Origin: JABAAW01 sp965216605
GTDB taxonomy: Bacteria > Pseudomonadota > Alphaproteobacteria > JABAAW01
NCBI GenBank assembly: GCA_965216605.1
Contig: CBDCGG010000002.1
Location: 558,001-622,000, forward strand
Direction of reading: 5' to 3'
Length of the DNA: 64,000 nucleotides
The position numbers and the translations under genes are program-made. Below are positions 1-8,476 of the stretch, one piece after another. The notes beneath the pieces were generated by a model. It saw only the letters and a program-made list of their open reading frames with translations, was not told the DNA's origin and did no database searches. Each line of letters starts with the position of its first letter. The first letter of the stretch is position 1.

Positions 1-1
1 C

Positions 2-304
2 CCTGAGCCCTTGCGCGGCAAAGCGTTGGAGCATCTGTTTGAGCCGATGAACCGCATTAAAAAAGACGACCTGACCGCAAAGAAAGCCTTGCACATCATG
101 CCGCCGCTCATCAAGGGCTACCTGCGCATGGGATGCTTCGTCGGCGACGGCGCCGTCATCGACCATCGCTTCAAGACAACCGACATCCTGCTGGTCTTGC
201 CGATCAGCGACGACTTGATCGATCGCCGCTACTACCGCCGTTATGTTTTAAAGGATGCCGCGCGCAACGCAACTGCTCGCAACGCCATTCCTACGCAAAC
301 CTGA
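2..304 (+). CDS. OlsB-like GNAT acyltransferase, C-terminal part (5' end outside window)
   Basis: The reading frame is open from the left edge and stops with TGA at 302-304, so only the last 100 residues are present. The segment MPPLIKGYLRMGCFVGDGAV followed by a D-x-x-F-x-T-T-D-I stretch and RRYYRRY resembles the C-terminal end of the OlsB/hemolysin-like GNAT family, which transfers a 3-hydroxyacyl chain from acyl-ACP to ornithine. The next gene is a PlsC-type acyltransferase, and olsB-olsA neighbours are common in alphaproteobacteria, so the pair may make ornithine lipid. The N-terminal acetyl-CoA-fold half cannot be seen, so the substrate is an inference. Confidence 0.7.
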   Translation, partial: PEPLRGKALEHLFEPMNRIKKDDLTAKKALHIMPPLIKGYLRMGCFVGDGAVIDHRFKTTDILLVLPISDDLIDRRYYRRYVLKDAARNATARNAIPTQT

Positions 305-330
305 CCCCTTTTCAAAGGACAGGAGACCTA

Positions 331-1227
331 GTGTTCTGCGAAGCCGATCAGCGAACTCTGTCCTCTCTGTACAGCAACGCGCGTTTTCGTGTCTCTTGGG
401 GGAGAATCGTCGTCAAATTGACCTGCATCCTGCTGTTGCTTGTCGCGAACACGATCGTTTTTCTGCCCTTTGCTTTGTTACGCCGTCTGCCACCTATCGG
501 CTTGCGATCGCTCTTTTATAAAATGTATACGCACATTTTAGGCATCTCGTTGCGCACGCACGGCGCGGTGGCGGATACATCGCATGTGCTTTATGTTTCG
601 AATCACATTTCTTACATCGACATCGCGGCTCTGATGTCCTTGACGGGCGCACGATTCGTCTCGCGCGGCGACATAGCGAGGCTTCCCTTCTTCGGCTGGC
701 TGATGAAACATTACGGCACCGTATTCATCCATCGCACCCGCGTCGATGTTCGAGGACAAATCACCCTGCTGCATCGTCTTTTGGGCGAGGGCAGCCCTCT
801 GTTGTTGTTCGGAGAAGGCACGACTAGCGACGGCAGAAGTGTCCTGCCCGTCAAGTCCAGCCTTTTTGCCGCCTTCGAATCGCTCCCCGCGAACAACCTC
901 GCCCTACAGCCCATCAGCCTGCGCTACAGCCTGCTCGACGGAGTGCCGATGAGCACACACTGGGAACCCTTGTGCGCATGGCACGGCGAAATGTCCTTCT
1001 TGCCGCATCTCCGAGAGGTCTTGAGCCTGCATCGCATCACGATCGATGTCTATGTACATCCGTCCACGCCCATAGCGACAATCCCGACCACACAAAAAAA
1101 CTTCAAACGAAAAAAAATGGGAAGAAAGGATATGGCACATTTCTGCCAAGAGGAAATTCAAAAGGGATGCGCGCTGTTGCGCTACTTTGGGCAGGAAGAC
1201 GCGTCCCCCTTGCTGCCCAAGAAATAG
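331..1227 (+). CDS. plsC: 1-acyl-sn-glycerol-3-phosphate acyltransferase (PlsC/OlsA family)
   Basis: Membrane-associated acyltransferase of phospholipid or ornithine-lipid synthesis, about 298 residues. A GTG start at 331 is preceded by AGGAGACC; upstream in-frame codons overlap the previous gene and look non-coding. A hydrophobic segment lies near residues 28-50. The catalytic motif NHISYID (N-H-x4-D) begins at residue 91 and the glycerol-phosphate-binding EGT motif lies near residue 162, both typical of PlsC. Family length is usually 230-270, so this copy is slightly long. The last 46 bp overlap tail-to-tail with the glycosyltransferase on the other strand. It could be OlsA (lyso-ornithine lipid acyltransferase) rather than the glycerophosphate enzyme, given the neighbour. 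Confidence 0.88.
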   Translation: MFCEADQRTLSSLYSNARFRVSWGRIVVKLTCILLLLVANTIVFLPFALLRRLPPIGLRSLFYKMYTHILGISLRTHGAVADTSHVLYVSNHISYIDIAALMSLTGARFVSRGDIARLPFFGWLMKHYGTVFIHRTRVDVRGQITLLHRLLGEGSPLLLFGEGTTSDGRSVLPVKSSLFAAFESLPANNLALQPISLRYSLLDGVPMSTHWEPLCAWHGEMSFLPHLREVLSLHRITIDVYVHPSTPIATIPTTQKNFKRKKMGRKDMAHFCQEEIQKGCALLRYFGQEDASPLLPKK

Positions 1228-2804
1228 CGCGCGTCGTAGAGTTTGAACCTCTCCCTTACTTTGCCCGCCGCCCGTCGCTGAATTTTATCCAACAAAACGA
1301 CGCTGCAAAAGAGATTTTTCACATTTTTTTTGCGCACATAGGCGTGCATCAGCAGCAGGAAATTTTTTCCTTCCCACTTCTCCAACGAGGGGTAGGCGTA
1401 GTGGAACTGGTTAGGCTTGTCGTGCGTGATTTCAGGTGTCGGGTTGCAATCTCCTTGGACGCACGCGCTGTGCGCCAGCTTCGATACAAGCTGGTATGAG
1501 CGACCTGCGATCTCGTGTTGCGGAAAGGAAGCGCGTTGGATATCTACAACTTTTTGATAGACCTCGTCCCACCCGTAGACTTGATCGAAGCTGCCCTTCG
1601 GCATCCACTTAGCCGATAGCAGCGAGGCTACGAACAGCACGACCAAAAGGCTGCTCGGCAACAAGGCGAGAAGAACGAGGGGCTTGCGAAAGGTTTTTCT
1701 CCATCCCGCGCTGCCCAAAGCGACACACCCCACAGCGAACAGCATGATCGGAAAGATGGCCCAATTGACATAGACTCCTTTTTTCCACGCGGTGACCGAG
1801 AAGAAAGCCAACACGCACGCGCTGACGAAAAAAACATAGCGTTGTTGGATGGGCAAGCTGCTCCACCCCCGCTTGCCGCCCCAAACGGAGCGAACAAAGA
1901 CGAAGCAGAGGGGAATACTCACTGCTATCACGATGGACGCGGCGTATTCCAGCAGGTGTAGCATCCTCTCTAGAATCGACAGGTTGGAGGTGTTGAGGTG
2001 TCGATAGGAAACAAATTGGAAGCTTACCCAGTCGTTGAGGAAGTTCCACGCCACGATGGGTAACAGAGCCGTGCAAGCGATGAGCAAAGCTCCCCAAGGT
2101 GCGAAGTGTCGCAGGCTTCTCCGCGCCTCTGCGTCGAAGAGAACGAAGAGGGCGGAGGCGGCGATCCACAGCCCTGCCGTGTATTTTCCCAGCAACGAGA
2201 GCGCCAAGCCCACTCCTGCGAGTAGCCACCAGCGTGTCTGTTCGTCTTTTTTGCCGTCTTTTTTGTTTGAAGCTTTTTCGTTTGAATCTTTCAGTGCTCT
2301 GACCGCCATCCAAACGGCGAAGAAGGCAAAGGCGGTGCAGCCAACATCGTGCGTCCAAAACGCGAACAAGGCCCAAAAAGGGAGCGTGCCAAGCAGAAAG
2401 ACGCTGAAGAGTCCCAGCACTTCGTTCTCGGCTTCGTTTCCCGCCTGTTGAGAAAAAGGCTTGCCGCGTTCGGAGTGGAGGTCGCAGACGAGGCGCGCTG
2501 CGCAATAGGTTGCAAAGAGCCCGAACAATCCGGCTGCCAGTCGCATAACCCACGCCTCGTCGCCGAGCAGCCACAGAAAAGGAGCCAGAAACCATCCTGT
2601 GCCAGGCGCGTTCTCGTAGTAGGAGAGCCGCAACTCCCGTCCCCAAAACCAGTAGTAGGTTTCGTCGTGCAACAAGCCGCGCGGTAGCAGCAGCGCAAAA
2701 CGAGCCATCGCCTGCGAAAGCATCACGCTCCAAAACCACAAGGGCAACGAGAGCCAACGTCGCTGTAGAACGCTTGAAAAACTCCGCCGTGCAAAAATCG
2801 TCAT
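1182..2804 (-). CDS. GT39/ArnT-like integral membrane glycosyltransferase
   Basis: About 540 residues with many hydrophobic segments, starting at ATG 2804 (MTIFARRSF). Near the N terminus a first membrane helix is followed by HDETYYWFWGRELRLSYYEN, matching the acidic D-E signature and tyrosine-rich periplasmic loop of the GT39 / ArnT / dolichyl-phosphate-mannose mannosyltransferase family, which move a sugar from a polyprenyl-phosphate carrier to a lipid or protein on the outer face of the inner membrane. The soluble C-terminal 150 residues are divergent. It is last in a minus-strand run mce-DUF1467-tag-this gene, and its 3' end overlaps plsC by 46 bp. Acceptor unknown. Confidence 0.75.
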   Translation of the reverse strand: MTIFARRSFSSVLQRRWLSLPLWFWSVMLSQAMARFALLLPRGLLHDETYYWFWGRELRLSYYENAPGTGWFLAPFLWLLGDEAWVMRLAAGLFGLFATYCAARLVCDLHSERGKPFSQQAGNEAENEVLGLFSVFLLGTLPFWALFAFWTHDVGCTAFAFFAVWMAVRALKDSNEKASNKKDGKKDEQTRWWLLAGVGLALSLLGKYTAGLWIAASALFVLFDAEARRSLRHFAPWGALLIACTALLPIVAWNFLNDWVSFQFVSYRHLNTSNLSILERMLHLLEYAASIVIAVSIPLCFVFVRSVWGGKRGWSSLPIQQRYVFFVSACVLAFFSVTAWKKGVYVNWAIFPIMLFAVGCVALGSAGWRKTFRKPLVLLALLPSSLLVVLFVASLLSAKWMPKGSFDQVYGWDEVYQKVVDIQRASFPQHEIAGRSYQLVSKLAHSACVQGDCNPTPEITHDKPNQFHYAYPSLEKWEGKNFLLLMHAYVRKKNVKNLFCSVVLLDKIQRRAAGKVRERFKLYDARYFLGSKGDASSCPK

Positions 2805-2829
2805 GCTTGTCCTATGCAAGAGATAGTCT

Positions 2830-3381
2830 TTACCTCCCCTTTGCCTCCCCTTGCGTCCAAGGGGGGGTTGCCGCCAAAACACGCGCATAGACAGGGCAGG
2901 CGCGCGCGTGCGCGTCGGGAAGGTAGCCTGTGCCTGTAAGAAACTCGCCTACGATCTCAACGCCGACAAAGCGGAAGGTTTGACGAAAAAGCTTGACCCA
3001 CGCCTCGCGTTCTAAGGGATGATGCTCGTCGAGCCACGCCTTGAACGAGCCGTGTGTCGAGGCAAGCTCGCTTATTCGCTGGGCGTTGAAAATGGCAGCC
3101 TCGATCTTGAGGCGATGGCGAATAATGCTCGCATCCTGCAGAAGACGAGCGATGTCTTGAGCGGCAAACCGCGCTACGCGCGCGACAGAAAAGTCGGCGT
3201 AGGCTTTTTTCAACGCCGCGCGTTTCTTCATAACCGTCAGCCACGAAAGCCCCGCTTGGTTGATTTCCAAAAGAAGATATTCGAACAGGCGATCGTCGCT
3301 CACCACAGGAAAGCCGTGTTCAAAGTCGTGGTGCTGCTGCAACAAAGGATGCGCACGCGCGGCAAGGCAGTAAGCAGACAC
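2830..3381 (-). CDS. tag: DNA-3-methyladenine glycosylase I
   Basis: Base-excision enzyme that removes 3-methyladenine. With the GTG start at 3381 (MSAYCLAARAHP) it is 183 residues, close to the E. coli Tag length (187). The four zinc ligands fit by spacing: a Cys four residues from this start, a His 13 residues later in QQHHDFEHGFP, and HARAC (H-x3-C) near the C terminus. The core NQAGLSWLTVMKKR and the segment LLQDASIIRHRLKIEA match the helix-hairpin region of the family. It lies 17 bp after the DUF1467 stop, in one apparent transcription unit. An earlier in-frame start at 3480 would overlap the upstream gene and is unlikely. Confidence 0.9.
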   Translation of the reverse strand: MSAYCLAARAHPLLQQHHDFEHGFPVVSDDRLFEYLLLEINQAGLSWLTVMKKRAALKKAYADFSVARVARFAAQDIARLLQDASIIRHRLKIEAAIFNAQRISELASTHGSFKAWLDEHHPLEREAWVKLFRQTFRFVGVEIVGEFLTGTGYLPDAHARACPVYARVLAATPPWTQGEAKGR

Positions 3382-3398
3382 AAGAGAAAATAGCCTTG

Positions 3399-3659
3399 TT
3401 AAATCAAGCGCGCGAGCGCAACCCACAACAAAGTCGTCAGCAGGATTGCCAACAACGAGACAACAAGTGCCTTGCGCCACAGCACCCTCGCGCTGTCGTA
3501 GCCTGCCTCGCCGTCGACATTTTTTTTTGTGACATTTTTTTTTGCGCCTTTCGCACGGGAGGGCTTCTCAAAGCCTGCGCGTAGCGGCAGGACGAGAAAC
3601 CACAGCAATCCCCACACGAAAGCGTAGCTGAAAAGCCACAGGGAGAGAGATTGTGTCAT
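3399..3659 (-). CDS. DUF1467 family small membrane protein
   Basis: 86 residues with two hydrophobic segments (residues about 6-28 and 65-84) separated by a basic loop. The motif FVWGLLWFLVLPLR followed by the second helix matches the alphaproteobacterial DUF1467 family, of unknown function and typically encoded directly after methylmalonyl-CoA epimerase, exactly as here. Its ATG overlaps the stop of mce (3656-3659, ATGA), so the two are translationally coupled. The loop carries a short direct repeat (KKNVTKKNV) encoded by a repeated T-rich tract, in keeping with other small duplications in this window. Confidence 0.85.
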   Translation of the reverse strand: MTQSLSLWLFSYAFVWGLLWFLVLPLRAGFEKPSRAKGAKKNVTKKNVDGEAGYDSARVLWRKALVVSLLAILLTTLLWVALARLI

Positions 3660-4144
3660 GCTTGCTCGGAGGAGGAGTCGATCCCCTCAAACTCGACGAG
3701 CGCACCGTCGAGCGCTTTAGGATGTAAGAAAAAGACGGGATTGTCGTGCGCACCACGCGCGATGCGCGCGTCGTTGGCGAACAGCACATTTTTCTGTTGC
3801 AGCCTTGCGTGCAGGGTCTCAAAGTTTTGCGTCTCGAAACAGATATGATGAATACCGCCGCGCGGATTTTTAGCAAGGAAGGAGGCAAGGGGCGAGCGAT
3901 CCCCGAAGGGCTCCAATAGCTCAAGGCGGGTATTGTCGAGATCGAAGAAAACGACGCGCACGCCATGCTCTTCCAGCGTTTGGCAGGGCGACGGGGGGCG
4001 TTGCAGAACCGCTTGCCAACGCTGCAAGGCTGCCGCTAACGAGGGAACGACGATAGCCACATGCCCCAACCTCAGCGCATCACAAGGGGGGGGCGGAGGG
4101 GGGTACGAAGGGCTTGCTGTCTGTTGCGCTTTTTTCATGGTCAT
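3656..4144 (-). CDS. mce: Methylmalonyl-CoA epimerase-type VOC protein
   Basis: 162-residue vicinal-oxygen-chelate protein. Paired beta-alpha-beta modules are visible: LRLGHVAIVVPSLAAALQRW (first metal His), VRVVFFDLDNTRLELLEP, GGIHHICFET (second metal His) and ALVEFEG (C-terminal Glu). These fit methylmalonyl/ethylmalonyl-CoA epimerase, which interconverts the R and S epimers in propionyl-CoA use. The N terminus carries an extra proline-rich stretch (six prolines in a row) before the fold. First gene of a minus-strand cluster with DUF1467. No mutase gene is visible in the window. Confidence 0.85.
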   Translation of the reverse strand: MTMKKAQQTASPSYPPPPPPCDALRLGHVAIVVPSLAAALQRWQAVLQRPPSPCQTLEEHGVRVVFFDLDNTRLELLEPFGDRSPLASFLAKNPRGGIHHICFETQNFETLHARLQQKNVLFANDARIARGAHDNPVFFLHPKALDGALVEFEGIDSSSEQA

Positions 4145-4179
4145 GCTTTGCTAGTCGCCTCGACTTGTCGAAGGCTGTC

Positions 4180-4258
4180 TTGGATTGCTATATTAGATTC
4201 TTGACTTGGATTCTTGGCTTGGATTCTTGGCTTGAATTTCTTGGCTTGAATTTTTGGC
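4180..4258. repeat. 13-bp tandem repeat, six imperfect units
   Basis: Direct repeats of TTGGATTCTTGGC. Perfect units lie at 4206-4218 and 4219-4231; diverged units are at 4180, 4193, 4232 (14 bp) and 4246. The array fills the spacer between the divergent mce and the small membrane gene at 4329, where promoters for both should lie. Confidence 0.9.
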
Positions 4259-4328
4259 ATCATCCGTGTTATACACGCGCGAGCGGCAAACGGGGATGCC
4301 TTTTATGCTTTTTTGGGAGAGTTCGTTC

Positions 4329-4712
4329 ATGACAAAAATTTTGTTTTCTTTTCTGCTTTGTTTTTTTAGCCTTGTGCTGCTGTCGACGGATGCCTCTGCG
4401 CATCATGTCTATGGCATCGAGGTCTCGCCTACCTTAGAGCTTGTTCATGGCTTGGCAGAACCTTTCCTCTTCGCCTTGAGCGGAGCATGCCTTGCCGCTT
4501 TCCTATCGCGGCGCGCACCCCTCAAACTGCTTCTCGCGTTGCTCGTCTTCAGCTTTGTCTTCGGCTTTGTTGGACTCGCCTTGGCGATCGCCTCTGTGAT
4601 CGAGGAAGGGGTAGGCTTGTTCCTGCTGTGGGACGCGCTGGCAGGCGCGGGGTTTTTCGCGCTCGTGGGACGCAGACGAGTGGGCGTGAAGCGTAACGCC
4701 AAGATTTTTTAA
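4329..4712 (+). CDS. Small exported or inner-membrane protein, unknown function
   Basis: 127 residues from ATG 4329. Residues 1-24 look like a signal peptide (hydrophobic core LFSFLLCFFSLVLL, then TDASAHH). Three further hydrophobic segments follow, with a histidine pair right after the predicted cleavage site and a basic C terminus (GRRRVGVKRNAKIF). The His-rich mature start followed by three helices faintly recalls HupE/UreJ-type metal permeases, but it is too short and divergent for an assignment. It lies between a 13-bp repeat array and a 14-bp repeat array and precedes ppa in the same direction. The in-frame start at 4254 falls inside the repeat array and is unlikely. Confidence 0.6.
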   Translation: MTKILFSFLLCFFSLVLLSTDASAHHVYGIEVSPTLELVHGLAEPFLFALSGACLAAFLSRRAPLKLLLALLVFSFVFGFVGLALAIASVIEEGVGLFLLWDALAGAGFFALVGRRRVGVKRNAKIF

Positions 4713-4769
4713 TCAAGATTTTTTGACCAAAATTTTTTGACCAAGATTTTTTGACCAAGCTTTTTTGAC
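4700..4769. repeat. 14-bp tandem repeat, five units
   Basis: Units CAAGATTTTTTGAC start at 4700, 4714, 4728, 4742 and 4756 with one or two substitutions each. The array begins inside the last codons of the upstream gene and ends 16 bp before the ppa start, so it forms nearly the whole ppa leader. Confidence 0.93.
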
Positions 4770-4785
4770 AAGGAGTTTCTGACGC

Positions 4786-5310
4786 ATGGATCTTTCCAAG
4801 GTTTCCTCTGGTAAAAATCCTCCCGAAGACGTTTATGTCGTCGTCGAGGTGCCGATGAACGCAGCACCCGTCAAGTATGAGATGGACAAAGATTCGGGCG
4901 CGCTCTTCGTCGATCGCTTCCTTTCGACCGCCATGTTTTATCCCGCCAACTACGGGTTCATTCCCCACACCCTGTCTGGCGACGGCGACCCCTGCGATGC
5001 GTTGGTGTTGGGACAGATTCCTGTCTTGCCAGGCTCCGTCTTGCGCGCGCGTCCGATCGGCGCGCTCTCCATGGAGGACGAAGGCGGCGAGGACGAAAAA
5101 ATTCTCTGCGTGCCGCACGACAAGCTGCACAGCTACTACGAGGACTGTAAGAGCGTTGATGACTTGCCTTCGATCGTGCGCGAGCAGATCGTGCATTTCT
5201 TCGAGCGTTACAAGGATTTGGAAAAGAACAAGTGGGTCAAGATACGCGGCTGGGAATCCACTGAACGAGCGCGCGAACTGATCGTCGAGGCACTGAAGCG
5301 CGCCGCCTGA
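4786..5310 (+). CDS. ppa: Inorganic pyrophosphatase (family I)
   Basis: 174 residues, standard length for bacterial soluble PPase, which hydrolyses pyrophosphate to drive biosynthesis. The N-terminal motif VVVEVPMNAAPVKYEMDK, the FYPANYGFIP segment, the metal-binding DGDPCDALV (D-x4-D-x4-D cluster) and RPIGALSMEDEGGEDEK are all present. The ATG at 4786 is preceded by ACAAGGAG at about 4767-4774. The only oddity is its leader, five copies of a 14-bp T-rich repeat. Confidence 0.97.
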   Translation: MDLSKVSSGKNPPEDVYVVVEVPMNAAPVKYEMDKDSGALFVDRFLSTAMFYPANYGFIPHTLSGDGDPCDALVLGQIPVLPGSVLRARPIGALSMEDEGGEDEKILCVPHDKLHSYYEDCKSVDDLPSIVREQIVHFFERYKDLEKNKWVKIRGWESTERARELIVEALKRAA

Positions 5311-5365
5311 CCCCGTTTTCCCGCCAAGGCGTCAGCTAGGAATCAAAGACCGAGAATCAAAGATA

Positions 5366-6127
5366 ATGGCAGGACATTCCAAGTTCAAAAACATCATGTT
5401 TCGCAAGGGCGCGCAGGACAAGAAGCGCGCTCGACGATTTGCCAAGCTATCGCGCGAGATCTCGGTCGCCGTGAAGATGGGCGGTAGCGATGCGGGCAGC
5501 AACCCACGCTTGCGAACCGCTATGCTCAGCGCACGCGGCGAGAACATGCCGAACGACAACATCACGCGCGCCATCGCCAAAGCCGCCGGGGAGGGGGCGG
5601 AGGTTTTGTACGAAGAGATTCGCTACGAAGGCTACGCGCTAGGAGGGGTTGCCGTGATGGTCGAGGTGCTTACCGACAATCGCAACCGAGCGAGCGCGCA
5701 GGTGCGCTCGTTGTTTTCCAAGTTCGGCGGCTCTTTGGGCGAGCCCGGAACGGTCGCGTTTCTCTTCAAACGCTGCGGCGAGATTCGCTTAAAGCGCGAA
5801 AAGGCGAGCGAAGAAGCCCTATTCGAGGCGGCGTTGGAGGTGGGCGCGGAAGAGGTCGTCTCCGAGACGGAGGAACACAGCGTCATGTGCGACGCGAACG
5901 ACTTGCACAAGATTACCTCGCATCTGCAACAGACTTTCGGCGAGATAACAGCAGCCCAGCTGATTTGGCAGCCTCAATCGACGACGCTGGTCGAAGACAA
6001 ACACGCCGATACCTTGACAAAAATGCTCGAAGCCTTAGAAGAATGCGAAGATGTGCAACAGGTCTGGGCAAACTTCGACATGACAGAAGAAACCCTAACG
6101 CGCCTCTCTTTACAAGAAGAGGGGTGA
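5366..6127 (+). CDS. yebC: YebC/PmpR family protein (TACO1-like translation or transcription factor)
   Basis: 253 residues. It begins MAGHSKFKNIMFRKGAQDKK, the hallmark YebC N terminus, followed by SREISVAVKMGG and the GENMPNDNITRAIAKA motif. Placement directly upstream of ruvCAB is a widespread arrangement. The family has been described both as a DNA-binding regulator and as an aid to translation of proline-rich stretches, so the biochemical role is left open. The 25 bp before the start contain a 14-bp tandem repeat of GAATCAAAGA (5340 and 5354), one more small spacer duplication. Confidence 0.95.
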   Translation: MAGHSKFKNIMFRKGAQDKKRARRFAKLSREISVAVKMGGSDAGSNPRLRTAMLSARGENMPNDNITRAIAKAAGEGAEVLYEEIRYEGYALGGVAVMVEVLTDNRNRASAQVRSLFSKFGGSLGEPGTVAFLFKRCGEIRLKREKASEEALFEAALEVGAEEVVSETEEHSVMCDANDLHKITSHLQQTFGEITAAQLIWQPQSTTLVEDKHADTLTKMLEALEECEDVQQVWANFDMTEETLTRLSLQEEG

Positions 6128-6140
6128 GAGCTCGCGTCGT

Positions 6141-6695
6141 ATGCGCATTCTCGGCATCGACCCCGGTCTGACGGCAACAGGATGGGGCGTGATCGAGCGC
6201 AACGGTAGCAACTTGCGCTATCGAGATTGCGGCACCGTAAAAGTGCCACAAACGCTCGCTCTCTCAGCTCGCCTTGCGCATCTTTTGGAATACCTATCTA
6301 GCGTCGTCTCGCTATGCTGTCCTGACGAGGTGGCGTTAGAAGCCGTTTTCTTGGGAAAAAATCCTCGCGCCGCCTTCGCGCTCGGACAAGCGCGCGCCAT
6401 AGCCCTGTTGGCAAGCGTCGGTCGTCCTTGCGTCGAGTATGCACCGCGCACGGTGAAACGCGCCGTAAGCGCATCAGGAGCGAGCGACAAGCAGCAGGTG
6501 CGATTCATGATGACACGCCTCTTTGCCGAAAGACGTGCATCACTCGACGAAGCTTCCGAGCACGCAATCGACGCGCTGGCAGTCGCAACATGCCATGCCT
6601 TGCAACCCGCAAGCAAAAATCTCGTCGAAAACACGGGCGAGAACATGAGCGAGAACATGAGCGAGAACATGGGCGAAAAACGCGGTGTAGCATGA
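6141..6695 (+). CDS. ruvC: Crossover junction endodeoxyribonuclease RuvC
   Basis: Holliday-junction resolvase, 184 residues. Visible catalytic acids are D7 (ILGIDPGL), E67 (ALEAVFLGKN), and H140/D143 in SEHAIDALAVA. The last 30 residues form a low-complexity tail with the repeat GENMSENMSENMGE, encoded by a 12-bp unit (GAGAACATGAGC) repeated in tandem; this tail is absent from typical RuvC and should not affect the fold. It ends in an ATGA overlap with ruvA. Confidence 0.96.
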   Translation: MRILGIDPGLTATGWGVIERNGSNLRYRDCGTVKVPQTLALSARLAHLLEYLSSVVSLCCPDEVALEAVFLGKNPRAAFALGQARAIALLASVGRPCVEYAPRTVKRAVSASGASDKQQVRFMMTRLFAERRASLDEASEHAIDALAVATCHALQPASKNLVENTGENMSENMSENMGEKRGVA

Positions 6696-7330
6696 TCGCC
6701 TTCTTGGAGGGACGCATAGAGACCCTCGACGATGGCGGCGTGGTGCTGCTGTGCGGCGGGGTCGGAATTGGCTTCCGCTTGCTATGCTCCGCACACACGC
6801 GCACGCGCTTGACGCAAGGCGAGGAGGCAAGACTTTTCGTCGTGTTGCAAGCGCGCGACGGCGACCTCAAACTCTACGGCTTTTTTGAGGCTGCCGAACG
6901 CGACGCCTTTCAACTGCTGTTGAGCGTTCAAGGCATCGGCGGCAAACTCGCGCTCACAGTGCTCTCGCACTTGGAGCGCACTGCCCTCGCACGCGCGATC
7001 ACCGCGCACGACAAAGCATCGCTGCAAGCCGTTCCAGGCTTGGGCGCGCGCACGGCGCAGCGTCTGATTACCGAGCTCGAAGGGAAAATGGGCGCGCTGC
7101 ACGATGCCCTTGCCGCTAGCGCCAATACGCGCTTGGCGAACACGCCCCAACCCTCTGACGACGAGCGACTTTGGCTCGATCTCGCCGATGCACTAGAATC
7201 GCTGGGCTTCGATCGCACCGAGATAGGGCGAACCCTCCAAGCCTTGCGCCGCGAAGAAAAACCCGAAAGCCTGAACGAAGCCTTGCGAAAAGCCTTGAAA
7301 AGGCTGCGTCCATCCCCGCGAACACAATGA
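6692..7330 (+). CDS. ruvA: Holliday junction branch migration protein RuvA
   Basis: 212 residues from ATG 6692, which overlaps the ruvC stop by four bases. The N-terminal OB-fold (MIAFLEGRIETLDDGGVVLL), two helix-hairpin-helix motifs (LLSVQGIGGKLALTVLSHL and LQAVPGLGARTAQRLITELE) and the C-terminal RuvB-binding domain (near 150-210, LWLDLADALESLGFDRTEIG) are in the normal order. RuvA tetramers bind the four-way junction and load RuvB. Confidence 0.96.
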   Translation: MIAFLEGRIETLDDGGVVLLCGGVGIGFRLLCSAHTRTRLTQGEEARLFVVLQARDGDLKLYGFFEAAERDAFQLLLSVQGIGGKLALTVLSHLERTALARAITAHDKASLQAVPGLGARTAQRLITELEGKMGALHDALAASANTRLANTPQPSDDERLWLDLADALESLGFDRTEIGRTLQALRREEKPESLNEALRKALKRLRPSPRTQ

Positions 7331-8469
7331 CGGAAAAAAAACCAACCTCACGAATCGTCTCGCCCAAATCTATCGAGCAGCAGGAGTCGTCTCAAAAATC
7401 GTCGCAAGAAATGACGCAAGAGATAACACAAGAGTCTTCGCAAGGATCACGATCACATAGACCGACACATTTTTCGGATTTTATCGGTCAGAAATCGCTC
7501 TGCCGCAACCTTTCGGTGTTTTTAGAATCGGCACGCTTGCGCGGAGAGCCATTAGATCATCTGTTGCTGTGCGGTCCTCCGGGCTTGGGGAAGACGACCT
7601 TGGCGCGCATCGTCGCCGCCGAGATGAACGCGCCCTTTCGTGCCACCTCAGGGCCTGTTGTGACGAAGGCGGGCGATCTCGCGGCGTTGCTGACGGATTG
7701 CGAGGCGGGAGAGGTGTTCTTTATCGACGAGATTCATCGCTTGCCGAGCGCGGTCGAAGAGCTACTTTACGGAGCGATGGAAGATCGCAGCTTGGATATC
7801 GTGATCGGCGCAGGGGCTAGCGCGCGCTCGGTGCGTCTTTCGCTTGCCCCCTTCACGCTGGTGGGGGCGACGACGCGCCCTGGCTTGATCGCGCGTCCGC
7901 TGCGCGAGCGATTCGGCATCCCGTTGGATTTTGTGTTTTACGAGACGCAGGAACTCGCAGAGATTTTGCGCCGTGCAGCCGTGCGTAGCGCGCTTCCCGT
8001 CCCGCTGAGCGAGGAGGGCGCTTTGACGATCGCAGCCCGCAGCCGTGCGACACCGCGCATAGCGTTGCGTTTGTTGCGCCGCATCGCCGACTTTGCCATC
8101 GTTGCGCGCACGCAAGAGATCGATCAACGCTGTGCTGAGCAGGCCTTGCAGCAATTGGGCGTAGACGAGGGCGGCTTGGATAGGCTGGATCGCGACTACC
8201 TCTCCCTGTTGGCGACGCGCTTCGGGGGAGGCCCTGCAGGTGTCGAGACGCTGGCAGCCGCCCTCTCGCAGGAAAAAGATGTGTTAGAGGAGGTCGTCGA
8301 GCCTTTCTTGTTGCAGCAGGGATTGCTGGAAAAAACAGCGCGAGGACGACAATTAAGCACCGCAGGGTGGACGCGCTGCGGAATCAAACGCACGCGCAAA
8401 GATCAACGCTGTCATCAGCATGAGCCGCAAGAAGATATCTTCTCCGAAAACTCGCCTGAAAAATTGTAG
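7327..8469 (+). CDS. ruvB: Holliday junction ATPase RuvB
   Basis: 380 residues from ATG 7327, overlapping the ruvA stop (ATGA). AAA+ motor for branch migration: Walker A GPPGLGKTTLA, Walker B FFIDEIHRL, sensor and arginine-finger region GATTRPGLI, then a C-terminal winged-helix domain with GGGPAGVETLAAALSQEKD. The first 50 residues are an unusual Ser/Gln-rich extension with near-repeats (SSQEMTQEITQESSQ) encoded by short duplicated units, before the canonical start of the fold at RPTHFSDFIGQ. The C-terminal tail after GRQLSTAGW is also extended. Confidence 0.97.
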   Translation: MTEKKPTSRIVSPKSIEQQESSQKSSQEMTQEITQESSQGSRSHRPTHFSDFIGQKSLCRNLSVFLESARLRGEPLDHLLLCGPPGLGKTTLARIVAAEMNAPFRATSGPVVTKAGDLAALLTDCEAGEVFFIDEIHRLPSAVEELLYGAMEDRSLDIVIGAGASARSVRLSLAPFTLVGATTRPGLIARPLRERFGIPLDFVFYETQELAEILRRAAVRSALPVPLSEEGALTIAARSRATPRIALRLLRRIADFAIVARTQEIDQRCAEQALQQLGVDEGGLDRLDRDYLSLLATRFGGGPAGVETLAAALSQEKDVLEEVVEPFLLQQGLLEKTARGRQLSTAGWTRCGIKRTRKDQRCHQHEPQEDIFSENSPEKL

Positions 8470-8476
8470 AGGCACG

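Noticed and set aside
1609..2757. 382-codon open frame inside the GT39 gene
   Set aside because: Same-strand shadow frame; the product is Arg-rich without domains, while the overlapping frame has a clear membrane-protein pattern.
6428..6691. Extended N terminus of ruvA
   Set aside because: It lies out of frame within ruvC, and the canonical RuvA start MIAFLEGRI at 6692 has the ATGA coupling.
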